From positions 1 through 5,074 of the forward strand of contig QYPD01000034.1 of the NCBI GenBank assembly GCA_007279775.1: a stretch of DNA of 5,074 nt, read 5' to 3'. The notes under the pieces are model-generated. The model was not told the origin of the DNA. It did no database searches and worked only from the letters and a program-made list of their open reading frames with translations. Both the position numbers and the translations under genes were made by a program. Each line of letters begins with the position of its first letter. Position 1 is the stretch's first letter. This DNA is from Spirochaetia bacterium. GTDB lineage: Bacteria; Patescibacteriota; Minisyncoccia; UBA6257; UBA9933. Shown piece by piece: positions 1-5,074 of this stretch.

Positions 1-1
1 T

Positions 2-574
2 ATTAAAGAGGAAAACGTTAAAAAAGATATTTTTTTGGTAATCCCGTCAAATACTGTCGATGTAATTAATCAATTTTCATTCAATATGGCTGACTACAAT
101 GTTTATGTAGTTACGTTGGATGCACTTGAACCTATTATATTGAGTCTTAAGAAGATAGAGGAGTATGAGTTTGTCGAACAGTTTAGCCCTGATGAACGAG
201 ATAATATTTATAGAGTTATCGGGAAATTTGCCCATATAACAAAGCGAAGAATTCAAATAGATCAATTTTTCGGACACCAATTTCTTGATATCCTTTCAAA
301 ATGTGAAACCGATTTGCCCCGTGATGTGCTAGAAAAAGTCATTGAGTATGAGAGGTCTGAGAAATTAAATCCACCTCAGGAAAAACGGGCTAAATTAATT
401 TCTAATATCGAGCTTGAAGTTGACAGCCGGAAACTTAAAAAGGAAGCTGAGGCCAAAGAGATTGTTTTTCCTACCTCAATACAGCAAGATATTAAAAGCT
501 TACCATTGTATACCGGTGATGAATCAAGTGGTGGGTCTCGAAGGAAGAAAGCAAAGAAAAAAATTAAACGGTGA
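2..574 (+). CDS. Hypothetical protein, 3' part only; possibly RmuC-like C-terminal region
   Basis: The reading frame is open to the left edge, so this is the last 190 residues of a longer protein. The TTG at 35-37 is internal to that frame and is not a convincing start. Visible pattern: a hydrophobic strand ending in IPS, a helix, a second strand (YNVYVVTLDAL), a helix, then a long charged helical stretch (about residues 60-150). The C-terminus is disordered and basic, with Ser/Gly followed by RRKKAKKKIKR. In RmuC proteins (PD-(D/E)XK fold, recombination/rearrangement-related) an IPSE segment is followed by a strand like VxLVSPTTLxxxL and then by a helical coil. The order and spacing here are similar but key letters differ, so this is a weak inference. 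GC is about 35% over bases 1-540, against about 43% in a sampled part of the next gene. The gene is separated from the downstream operon by 123 bp and a promoter. It could equally be an unrelated lineage-specific protein. Existence of the coding frame is well supported; function is not. Confidence 0.6.
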   Translation: MKEENVKKDIFLVIPSNTVDVINQFSFNMADYNVYVVTLDALEPIILSLKKIEEYEFVEQFSPDERDNIYRVIGKFAHITKRRIQIDQFFGHQFLDILSKCETDLPRDVLEKVIEYERSEKLNPPQEKRAKLISNIELEVDSRKLKKEAEAKEIVFPTSIQQDIKSLPLYTGDESSGGSRRKKAKKKIKR

Positions 575-611
575 ATGACATCGCAAGTCAAACATATCAG
601 ATAAAAAATTC

Positions 612-649
612 TTTGACAGGTATTACGCTATAGCTGAATAATTGTCAAA
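612..649. promoter_or_regulatory. 38-bp imperfect palindrome overlapping the promoter (candidate operator)
   Basis: The dyad is centred between 630 and 631. The outer arms TTTGACA (612-618) and TGTCAAA (643-649) pair fully. TATT (621-624) pairs with AATA (637-640). The centre GCTATAGC (627-634) is a perfect 8-bp palindrome. In all, 15 of 19 symmetric positions match, and further matches occur outside at 607, 608 and 610. It covers the -35, spacer, -10 and expected start site, the usual geometry for a dimeric repressor. There is no U-tract directly after it on the + strand, so it is not a normal terminator for the upstream gene. The regulator is unknown. Confidence 0.5.
613..642 (+). promoter_or_regulatory. 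Sigma70-type promoter for the M16-permease-metG-tatD block
   Basis: A perfect -35 hexamer TTGACA (613-618) is followed after 18 bp by AATAAT (637-642), five of six matches to TATAAT. Transcription would start near 649, leaving a leader of about 48 nt before the ATG at 698. It is the best promoter match in the only sizeable gap upstream of the operon. It sits inside a dyad (612-649), which suggests regulation. The assignment is by consensus match only. Confidence 0.6.
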
Positions 650-654
650 AATTT

Positions 655-682
655 GAGCTTATTGTTTTTTCGCTCTTTTTTT
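655..682 (+). terminator. Weak terminator-like hairpin with T7 tract
   Basis: GAGC (655-658) can pair with GCTC (672-675), which is followed immediately by seven T (676-682). CAAAAA (646-651) and TTTTTG (678-683) can extend the stem across an internal loop. The core stem is only 4 bp with a 13-nt loop, so it would be weak. It could end the transcript of the upstream gene, or attenuate transcripts begun near 649. It may also be chance in an AT-rich leader. Confidence 0.22.
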
Positions 683-690
683 GTTAACAT
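662..690 (+). promoter_or_regulatory. Possible second promoter with extended -10, giving a leaderless transcript
   Basis: TTGTTT (662-667) lies 17 bp before TAACAT (685-690), which matches TATAAT in four of six positions. It is preceded by TG at 682-683 in the extended -10 position (TGnTAACAT). A start 7-8 nt downstream falls at 697-698, the first base of the M16 gene ATG. This would make a leaderless mRNA and fit the absence of any Shine-Dalgarno sequence. It is a weaker match than the promoter at 613-642. Confidence 0.3.
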
Positions 691-697
691 CTAAATA

Positions 698-1972
698 ATG
701 CATATTCACAAGAAAATCACTCTTAAAAACAATCTCCGTGTTATTTCCGTTCCGATGGCGGACGCTTTAACAACTACTGTTTTGATTTTGGTTGAAGCCG
801 GCTCGGAATACGAAACCAGAAAAAACAACGGTATTTCACACTTTTTGGAACATATGTGCTTTAAGGGCACTGAAAAACGTCCCAGTAGCCTTGGCATTAC
901 TTCTGAATTGGACGCTATCGGCGCGGCTTATAATGCTTTTACTTCAAACCAATATACCGGCTATTACGCCAAAGCCCAGCCAAAACATTTTGATGAGATT
1001 TTGGACGTTGTTTCCGATATTTATCTCAATCCGGTTTTTGACCAAAGAGAAATTGAAAAAGAGCGGGGAGTCATAGTTGAAGAAATAAATATGCATGAGG
1101 ATTTGCCGATGAGACGGGTGCAGGAATTTTTCACGAATTTGCTTTATGGCGACCAGCCGGCCGGATGGGACATCACGGGCAAAAAAGAAATAATCAGGAG
1201 AATAAGCAAGAATGACTTTATTGAATATCAGAAAAGCCATTATTTGGGGAAATCAACGATTGTCGTTGTTGCCGGAAATTTCAACGAAAAAGAAGCGGTT
1301 AAAAAAATAGAAAGCGCGTTTTCCGGAATAAGAACGGGTAAAAAAATCCAGAAGTTGAAAACGGTTGAAATCCAAAAATCTCCGCGGATTTTTTTGAAAA
1401 CAAAAGAAACAGACCAGGCACATTTAGTTGTCGGCGTCCGCGCTTTTGACATTTTTGATAAAAGGAAATACGCGATTGATTTGCTCGCCGATATTTTGGG
1501 TGGGGGAATGAGTTCCAGATTATTCCAAAAAATACGCGAAGAAATGGGAGCGGCGTATTACTTGAGAGCCGAAGCGGATTTGTTAAGCGACCACGGATTT
1601 TTAACCGCTTCCGCCGGAGTGGACAATAACAAGGTTAATGAAGTGACGAAAGCGATTATTGAAGAATTTGAAAGATTGGCAAAGGAGCCGGTAAAAAAAG
1701 AAGAGCTTCAAAGAGTTAAAGACCGTTGCGTGGGCGGTTTGATAATGGGGCTTGAAACTTCGGACCAATTGGCGGGTTTTTACGGCGGGCAAGAAGTTAT
1801 CACCGAAAAAATCGTTTCGCCCGAGGAAACAATAAAAAAAATTCAGGCGGTAAAAGTCGAAGAAATATCGGCCGTCGCGAAAGACATTTTCAAAAGTAAT
1901 AAGTTAAATCTTGCCTTAATAGGGCCTTTCAAGGAAAAACCGCGATTTGAACAAATTTTGAAATTCCGCTAA
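698..1972 (+). CDS. M16 family (M16B-type) zinc metallopeptidase
   Basis: This 424-residue protein has the usual length of single-unit M16B peptidases (mitochondrial processing peptidase and insulinase relatives). The N-terminal catalytic domain carries the inverted zinc motif HFLEH at residues 48-52: His48 and His52 bind zinc and Glu51 is the general base. The distal glutamate ligand lies in the VIVEEI segment, Glu128 or Glu129, 76-77 residues on, as expected. The second domain has the GGGMSSRLFQ signature (268-277) and the Arg280/Tyr287 pair (R-x6-Y) that binds the substrate in the partner half of the clamshell. Both the HxxEH and the R/Y motifs are on one chain, so a homodimer is the simplest assembly. 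I see no signal peptide or membrane segment, so it probably acts in the cytoplasm on peptides or unfolded proteins. The ATG at 698 puts the first beta strand (KITLKNNLRVISVP) directly at the N-terminus, as in relatives, and has no Shine-Dalgarno sequence. It is the first gene of the operon, 10 bp before the permease gene. Confidence 0.95.
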   Translation: MHIHKKITLKNNLRVISVPMADALTTTVLILVEAGSEYETRKNNGISHFLEHMCFKGTEKRPSSLGITSELDAIGAAYNAFTSNQYTGYYAKAQPKHFDEILDVVSDIYLNPVFDQREIEKERGVIVEEINMHEDLPMRRVQEFFTNLLYGDQPAGWDITGKKEIIRRISKNDFIEYQKSHYLGKSTIVVVAGNFNEKEAVKKIESAFSGIRTGKKIQKLKTVEIQKSPRIFLKTKETDQAHLVVGVRAFDIFDKRKYAIDLLADILGGGMSSRLFQKIREEMGAAYYLRAEADLLSDHGFLTASAGVDNNKVNEVTKAIIEEFERLAKEPVKKEELQRVKDRCVGGLIMGLETSDQLAGFYGGQEVITEKIVSPEETIKKIQAVKVEEISAVAKDIFKSNKLNLALIGPFKEKPRFEQILKFR

Positions 1973-1982
1973 AATAATAGTA

Positions 1983-3005
1983 ATGAACAAATTCGAAATT
2001 TCATGGGCGAGTTTATGGAGAATATTTTTTATGGCCGCTTTGGTATCGGCTCTGTTTTTGGCGCGCGAAGCGTTAGTGGTGCTTTTTGTGGCGATTATAA
2101 TTTCTTCGGCGCTTGACGGGATAGTCAGTTGGCTCCAACGTAAAAGAATTCCAAGAATTTTGGGGACTATTTTTATTTTTTTGGCGGCGCTGGTGGTTTT
2201 TGCTTTACTTCTGTACGCCATTGTGCCGACGATTATATACGAACTTCAAAATTTTTTGAAAAATGTTTCAAAAATAGAATTACCGGTTTTCGGGCAATTC
2301 GACATTTCTAAAATGATAGACGTGAATAAATATATTGACAGTTTGGGCAGTTTGGCAAATGTCGTTTTTAGCGGCGGCAGTTCGTTTGTGGGCTTCGCCG
2401 CCGCGGCTTTCGGAAATTTAACGATGGTTGTTATCATTTTCGTGATTTCTTTGTATTTGACCATAAACCAGTACGGCGTGGAAAATTTTTTAAGAGTTAT
2501 TTTACCTATTACCCATGAAGAGCACATCATTAAAATTTATCTCAGAGTAAGAAAAAAATTAGGGCTTTGGTTTCAAGGCCAAATTGTTTTAATGCTTTTA
2601 ATTGGAGCGATGACGTTTTTCGGGCTTTGGGCGCTGGGCGTGAAATACGCCTTACTTATTGCCATTTTGAGCGCAATTTTGGAGATATTGCCCCTTGTCG
2701 GACCGCTTTTGGCGGGCGCAATCGCTTTTCTGATGATTTTCCCCCAATCGTGGGTTTTGGCTTTTTATTCAATAATAATTTTTCTGGTTGTCCATCAGAT
2801 TGAAAATCATATTTTAGTTCCTTTGGTTATGAAAAAAGCCGTTGGCGTGAGCCCGGTAGTCGTGATATTTTCTCTTTTGGCCGGTGCGCAAATCGCTGGA
2901 TTCGTCGGGGCAATTCTTGCGGTGCCGGTGGCGGTTGTTTTCCAAGAAATAATTTTTGATTGGGAAAGAAGAAAGATGCGCGCCGGAAAATTAACGATGG
3001 ATTAA
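1983..3005 (+). CDS. AI-2E family transporter (PerM/YdiK/TqsA-like membrane protein)
   Basis: This 340-residue protein is mostly hydrophobic, with about seven to eight membrane segments: roughly 10-27 and 30-44 as an N-terminal pair, then 60-85, 140-163, 198-220, 222-243, 245-280 and 287-322. A polar amphipathic stretch (about 88-135) follows the third segment, as is typical of the family. C-terminal hallmarks are EILPLVGPLLAGA (233-245) and the QIENHILVPLVMKKAVGVSP region (272-291), followed by the Gly/Ala-rich last helix pair. The C-terminal tail is short and basic and faces the cytoplasm by the positive-inside rule. Family members have been linked to autoinducer-2 export and to cation/proton antiport, but the substrate here cannot be told from sequence. 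The ATG at 1983 is 10 bp after the M16 stop and lacks a Shine-Dalgarno sequence. The stop overlaps the metG start by one base, so the two are probably translationally coupled. Confidence 0.93.
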   Translation: MNKFEISWASLWRIFFMAALVSALFLAREALVVLFVAIIISSALDGIVSWLQRKRIPRILGTIFIFLAALVVFALLLYAIVPTIIYELQNFLKNVSKIELPVFGQFDISKMIDVNKYIDSLGSLANVVFSGGSSFVGFAAAAFGNLTMVVIIFVISLYLTINQYGVENFLRVILPITHEEHIIKIYLRVRKKLGLWFQGQIVLMLLIGAMTFFGLWALGVKYALLIAILSAILEILPLVGPLLAGAIAFLMIFPQSWVLAFYSIIIFLVVHQIENHILVPLVMKKAVGVSPVVVIFSLLAGAQIAGFVGAILAVPVAVVFQEIIFDWERRKMRAGKLTMD

Positions 3006-3007
3006 TG
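3003..3007 (+). promoter_or_regulatory. TAATG stop/start overlap between permease gene and metG
   Basis: The TAA ending the permease gene (3003-3005) shares its last A with the ATG of metG (3005-3007). No Shine-Dalgarno sequence precedes it, so termination-reinitiation by the same ribosome is the likely way metG is translated. Confidence 0.7.
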
Positions 3008-4465
3008 AATAAAACTTTCATTTCAACCGCGATAGATTACGTTAACGCTTTTCCCCATATCGGTCACGCTCTTGAAAAAATTTTCGCCGACGTTTTTGCG
3101 AGAAGGGAGCGTCTGCTCGGGAAAGAGGTGTTTTTTTTGAGTGGCACAGACGAAAATAGCCTGAAAAATGTCCGCGCCGCAGAAAAAGCGGGTGTTTCGG
3201 TGAGTGAATTTGTTAATAAAAACACTGAAAAATTCTTTGAGCTTAAAAAAGCTTTTAATTTGTCTTACGACGATTTCATAAAAACTACTGAAGAGCGCCA
3301 TGTTTTGGGTGCTCAAAAGTTGTGGCACGCTTGCGAAAAAGATATTTTCAAAAAAATCTATTCCGGTCTTTACTGCGTCGCTTGCGAAACTTTTTATAAA
3401 GAAGACGAATTGAAAGATGACTGTTGTCCGATACATTTAACTAAGCCGGAGTTTGTAGAAGAAGAAAATTATTTCTTCCGGCTTTCAAAATATCAGGATT
3501 ACTTGGAAGATCTAGTTGAAAAAGAAAAAATAAAAATTATTCCCCAAAGCCGCAAAAACGAAATTTTATCTTTCATCAATGGGGGTTTGGAAGATATTTG
3601 CGTTTCGCGTTCAAGCGAACGGGCGGGCGAATGGGGGATAGACGTCCCGGGCGACCCGAGCCAAAAAATATGGGTTTGGTTTGACGCGCTGGCGAATTAT
3701 ATTACCGCTTTGGATTTCGGAGAAAATGGTGATAAATTCCAAAATTGGTGGCAAAATAATGATAGGAAAATACACGTTGTCGGGAAAGACATATTGAAAT
3801 TTCATGCGGTTTATTGGCCGGCAATGCTTTTTTCGGCCGGTTTGAATCCGCCCAACATTATTTTCGCCCACGGGTTTATTACCGTTGGCGGACAAAAAAT
3901 ATCTAAGTCTTTGGGAAACGTTATCGACCCGTTTGAATTGGCGGAAAAATATGGAGCCGACGGCGTACGCTATTTCTTTTTGGCGGAGTTCCCGATGGCC
4001 GAAGATGGAGATTTTACTTACGAGAAATTTGAACAGCGTTACAATTCCGATTTGGCAAATGGCGTGGGAAATCTTTTTGAAAGGGTTTTGACGATGGTTT
4101 TGAAATACGGGGTTGAAAATATAGAACCCGCCGGCGCCGATCAAGCAATTTTAGATTTATGCAGCCAAACGGAAAAATCTTATTCTGGAAAAATGGCGAA
4201 TTTCCAATTCTATGACGCGTTGAAAGACGTTTTGTTATTCGTCGGCGCGATGGATAAATATATCAATAATAAAAAGCCCTGGAGTTTGTTGGACGATAAA
4301 AGCGACCAAACTAAAGAGATTCTAAGCGATTTAATGTTTAGCTTGGAAAAAATCATTTTTTGGCTTAAGCCGTTTATGCCGTCAAAGATGGGAAAAACGG
4401 AAAATTATCTTAAAAATCTCGGCGAGCAAAAAGAAAAGCTTAATTTATTCCCAAGAATACAGTAA
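3005..4465 (+). CDS. metG: Methionyl-tRNA synthetase (class I)
   Basis: It charges tRNA-Met with methionine using ATP, in the cytoplasm, and is needed for both initiation and elongation. The 486-residue chain starts directly at a Rossmann strand (KTFISTAIDYVNAFPHIGHA). It has the HIGH motif at 18-21 and the second class I motif as KISKS at 298-302. The inserted zinc domain has one knuckle: Cys124, Cys127, Cys141 and His144 (CxxC and CPIH), like Thermus-type enzymes. The helical anticodon domain shows Asn356, Arg360 and Trp426 in the places of the E. coli anticodon-reading residues Asn391, Arg395 and Trp461. The chain ends soon after this domain, so the C-terminal EMAP-like tRNA-binding/dimer domain found in many MetRS is absent. 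One oddity is that the usual GTDEHG segment reads GTDENS (47-52). An upstream TTG at 2960 would add 15 charged residues absent from relatives, so the ATG at 3005 is preferred. That ATG overlaps the permease stop, and the metG stop overlaps the tatD start. Confidence 0.97.
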   Translation: MNKTFISTAIDYVNAFPHIGHALEKIFADVFARRERLLGKEVFFLSGTDENSLKNVRAAEKAGVSVSEFVNKNTEKFFELKKAFNLSYDDFIKTTEERHVLGAQKLWHACEKDIFKKIYSGLYCVACETFYKEDELKDDCCPIHLTKPEFVEEENYFFRLSKYQDYLEDLVEKEKIKIIPQSRKNEILSFINGGLEDICVSRSSERAGEWGIDVPGDPSQKIWVWFDALANYITALDFGENGDKFQNWWQNNDRKIHVVGKDILKFHAVYWPAMLFSAGLNPPNIIFAHGFITVGGQKISKSLGNVIDPFELAEKYGADGVRYFFLAEFPMAEDGDFTYEKFEQRYNSDLANGVGNLFERVLTMVLKYGVENIEPAGADQAILDLCSQTEKSYSGKMANFQFYDALKDVLLFVGAMDKYINNKKPWSLLDDKSDQTKEILSDLMFSLEKIIFWLKPFMPSKMGKTENYLKNLGEQKEKLNLFPRIQ

Positions 4466-4467
4466 TG
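4463..4467 (+). promoter_or_regulatory. TAATG stop/start overlap between metG and tatD
   Basis: The metG stop TAA (4463-4465) shares its last A with the tatD ATG (4465-4467). It is the same five-base arrangement as at the previous junction, again with no Shine-Dalgarno sequence, which points to coupled translation. Confidence 0.7.
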
Positions 4468-5074
4468 TTTATTGACACTCACGCTCATTTGAATTTGCGG
4501 GATTATAAGAATGATGCAGACAAAGTCATTAAAAGAGCTTTAGAAAATAACATTTGGATGATAAATGCCGGCGTTGATTTTGAAACTTCAGAAAAGGCCG
4601 TTGAGTTAGCTGAAAAATTTACCGGCGTTTACGCGGCGATCGGTCTTTATCCCGGTAACTTTGAAAATGGGTTTGACTACTTGGCCTATAAAGAATTGAC
4701 GGTAAATCTGAAAGTCGTGGCAATCGGCGAAACCGGATTGGATTATTTCAGAATCAAGAATAACGATTCGGAAATTAAAAATAATCAAAAAGAAGTTTTT
4801 AAAAAGCAGATCGAGCTTGCGCTTGAGTTAAAAAAACCACTGATTATCCATTGCCGCGAAGCGCACGAAGATCTATTAAAAATTCTTAAATCTTACTTCT
4901 TAAATCTTAAATCTAAGCCCAACGGCGTTCTTCATAGTTTTTCTGGAGGATTGGGAGAAGCGGAAAAATACCGCGAAATGGGATTTAAAATCGCTTTTAA
5001 CGGAATAATCACATTCAGCCGCGATTACGACGAGGTTGTTTCAAAAACGCCGCTTGAGGATATTTTAATTGAAA
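4465..5074 (+). CDS. tatD: TatD-family metal-dependent hydrolase/DNase, 5' part (runs off right edge)
   Basis: The frame from the ATG at 4465 stays open to the window edge, giving 203 complete codons of an expected 250-260. It is a TIM-barrel amidohydrolase-type enzyme of the TatD family, whose members cut DNA from 3' ends and have roles in DNA repair or fragmentation. Metal-binding positions visible: His6 and His8 (FIDTHAHL), Glu89 (IGETGLDYFR), His129 (IIHCREAH) and His157 (VLHSFSGG). The last ligand, the Asp of the ETD motif, should lie two residues past the edge. The segment that normally reads GxHP has Tyr62 instead of His (IGLYPGN). Residues 140-151 are encoded by a heptamer tandem repeat (4884-4916). 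The gene follows metG by a one-base overlap. metG-tatD pairs are common in bacteria. Whether it is the housekeeping TatD or a YcfH-type paralogue cannot be told. Confidence 0.93.
   Translation, partial: MFIDTHAHLNLRDYKNDADKVIKRALENNIWMINAGVDFETSEKAVELAEKFTGVYAAIGLYPGNFENGFDYLAYKELTVNLKVVAIGETGLDYFRIKNNDSEIKNNQKEVFKKQIELALELKKPLIIHCREAHEDLLKILKSYFLNLKSKPNGVLHSFSGGLGEAEKYREMGFKIAFNGIITFSRDYDEVVSKTPLEDILIE
4884..4916 (+). repeat. Heptamer tandem repeat TCTTAAA within tatD
   Basis: Exact TCTTAAA units lie at 4884-4890, 4898-4904 and 4905-4911. A degenerate unit (TCTTACT) lies at 4891-4897, and a partial TCTAA at 4912-4916 ends the run. The array is in frame within tatD. CTTAAATCT recurs exactly 21 bp apart (4885 and 4906), so both copies encode Leu-Lys-Ser. 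Gain or loss of one unit would shift the frame. Confidence 0.75.

Noticed and set aside
35..574. TTG at 35 as the start of the left-edge gene
   Set aside because: The frame is open and protein-like back to base 2, with no SD or promoter before the TTG. A strand (KKDIFLVIPS) runs straight across it, so the gene is truncated by the window.
572..604. TGA at 572 read as glycine (Gracilibacteria/SR1 code)
   Set aside because: Read-through would add only about ten residues before TAA at 602-604. None of the four well-identified genes contains an in-frame TGA, so there is no sign of recoding.
612..649. The dyad as an intrinsic terminator of the left-edge gene
   Set aside because: On the + strand it is followed by AATTTGAGC and not a T-run, and the perfectly palindromic centre does not make a standard loop. 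A DNA operator fits better. A T-run follows only on the minus strand, where no gene is evident.
2960..3004. TTG-initiated 15-residue N-terminal extension of MetRS
   Set aside because: The added residues are charged and unlike MetRS N-termini. The ATG at 3005 begins exactly at the conserved first strand and makes the same TAATG overlap as the next junction.
3131..3138. Run of eight T in metG as a programmed frameshift or pseudogene site
   Set aside because: The run encodes the normal hydrophobic strand (VFFLSGTD) and the frame is intact on both sides. It is a possible sequencing-error hotspot but shows no evidence of frameshifting.
3611..4144. 177-residue antisense reading frame opposite metG, and other minus-strand frames
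   Set aside because: They lie entirely opposite strongly supported genes, show no recognisable domain, and fit the pattern of shadow frames in AT-rich DNA.
1..5074. CRISPR array, tRNA/rRNA gene, insertion sequence or attachment site
   Set aside because: I found no regularly spaced long repeats, tRNA-like cloverleaf, transposase motif or paired terminal repeats. The sequence is almost entirely accounted for by five coding regions and one short gap.

Overview
The window looks like a compact bacterial chromosome segment, most plausibly from a Patescibacteria/CPR (Parcubacteria-like) genome. That placement is an inference. It rests on the gene set (M16 peptidase, AI-2E permease, short MetRS, TatD), very tight spacing on one strand, no Shine-Dalgarno-like sequence before any visible start, and protein character. 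The code is the standard bacterial one: TGG is used for Trp, and no TGA interrupts a gene.

Layout: (1) Bases 2-574 hold the 3' end of a protein gene that runs in from the left edge. It has a lysine/arginine-rich tail and is distinctly more AT-rich than what follows. Its fold pattern resembles the C-terminal part of RmuC-family proteins, but only weakly. (2) Bases 575-697 are the only real intergenic gap. It carries a good sigma70-type promoter (TTGACA, 18 bp, AATAAT) embedded in a 38-bp imperfect palindrome. Downstream are a weak terminator-like element and a second possible promoter placed so that its transcript would begin at the next ATG. (3) Bases 698-5074 form a collinear four-gene block: a zinc M16B peptidase (698-1972), an AI-2E family membrane protein (1983-3005), methionyl-tRNA synthetase metG (3005-4465) and a TatD-family metal-dependent hydrolase (4465 to beyond the right edge). 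The M16-permease gap is 10 bp. The next two junctions are both one-base TAATG stop/start overlaps, so the block is very likely one operon with translational coupling.

Together the genes look like a housekeeping operon: protein turnover or processing, a membrane permease, Met-tRNA charging and a nuclease/hydrolase. No direct pathway links the four. metG-tatD adjacency is common in bacteria.

I do not see a clearly new defence or mobile system. The observations most worth a second look are the promoter-centred palindrome at 612-649, a heptamer tandem repeat inside the tatD coding sequence (4884-4916), altered signature residues in MetRS (DENS in place of DEHG) and TatD (Tyr in place of the usual His in GxHP), and the compositionally distinct, possibly RmuC-like gene fragment at the left edge.
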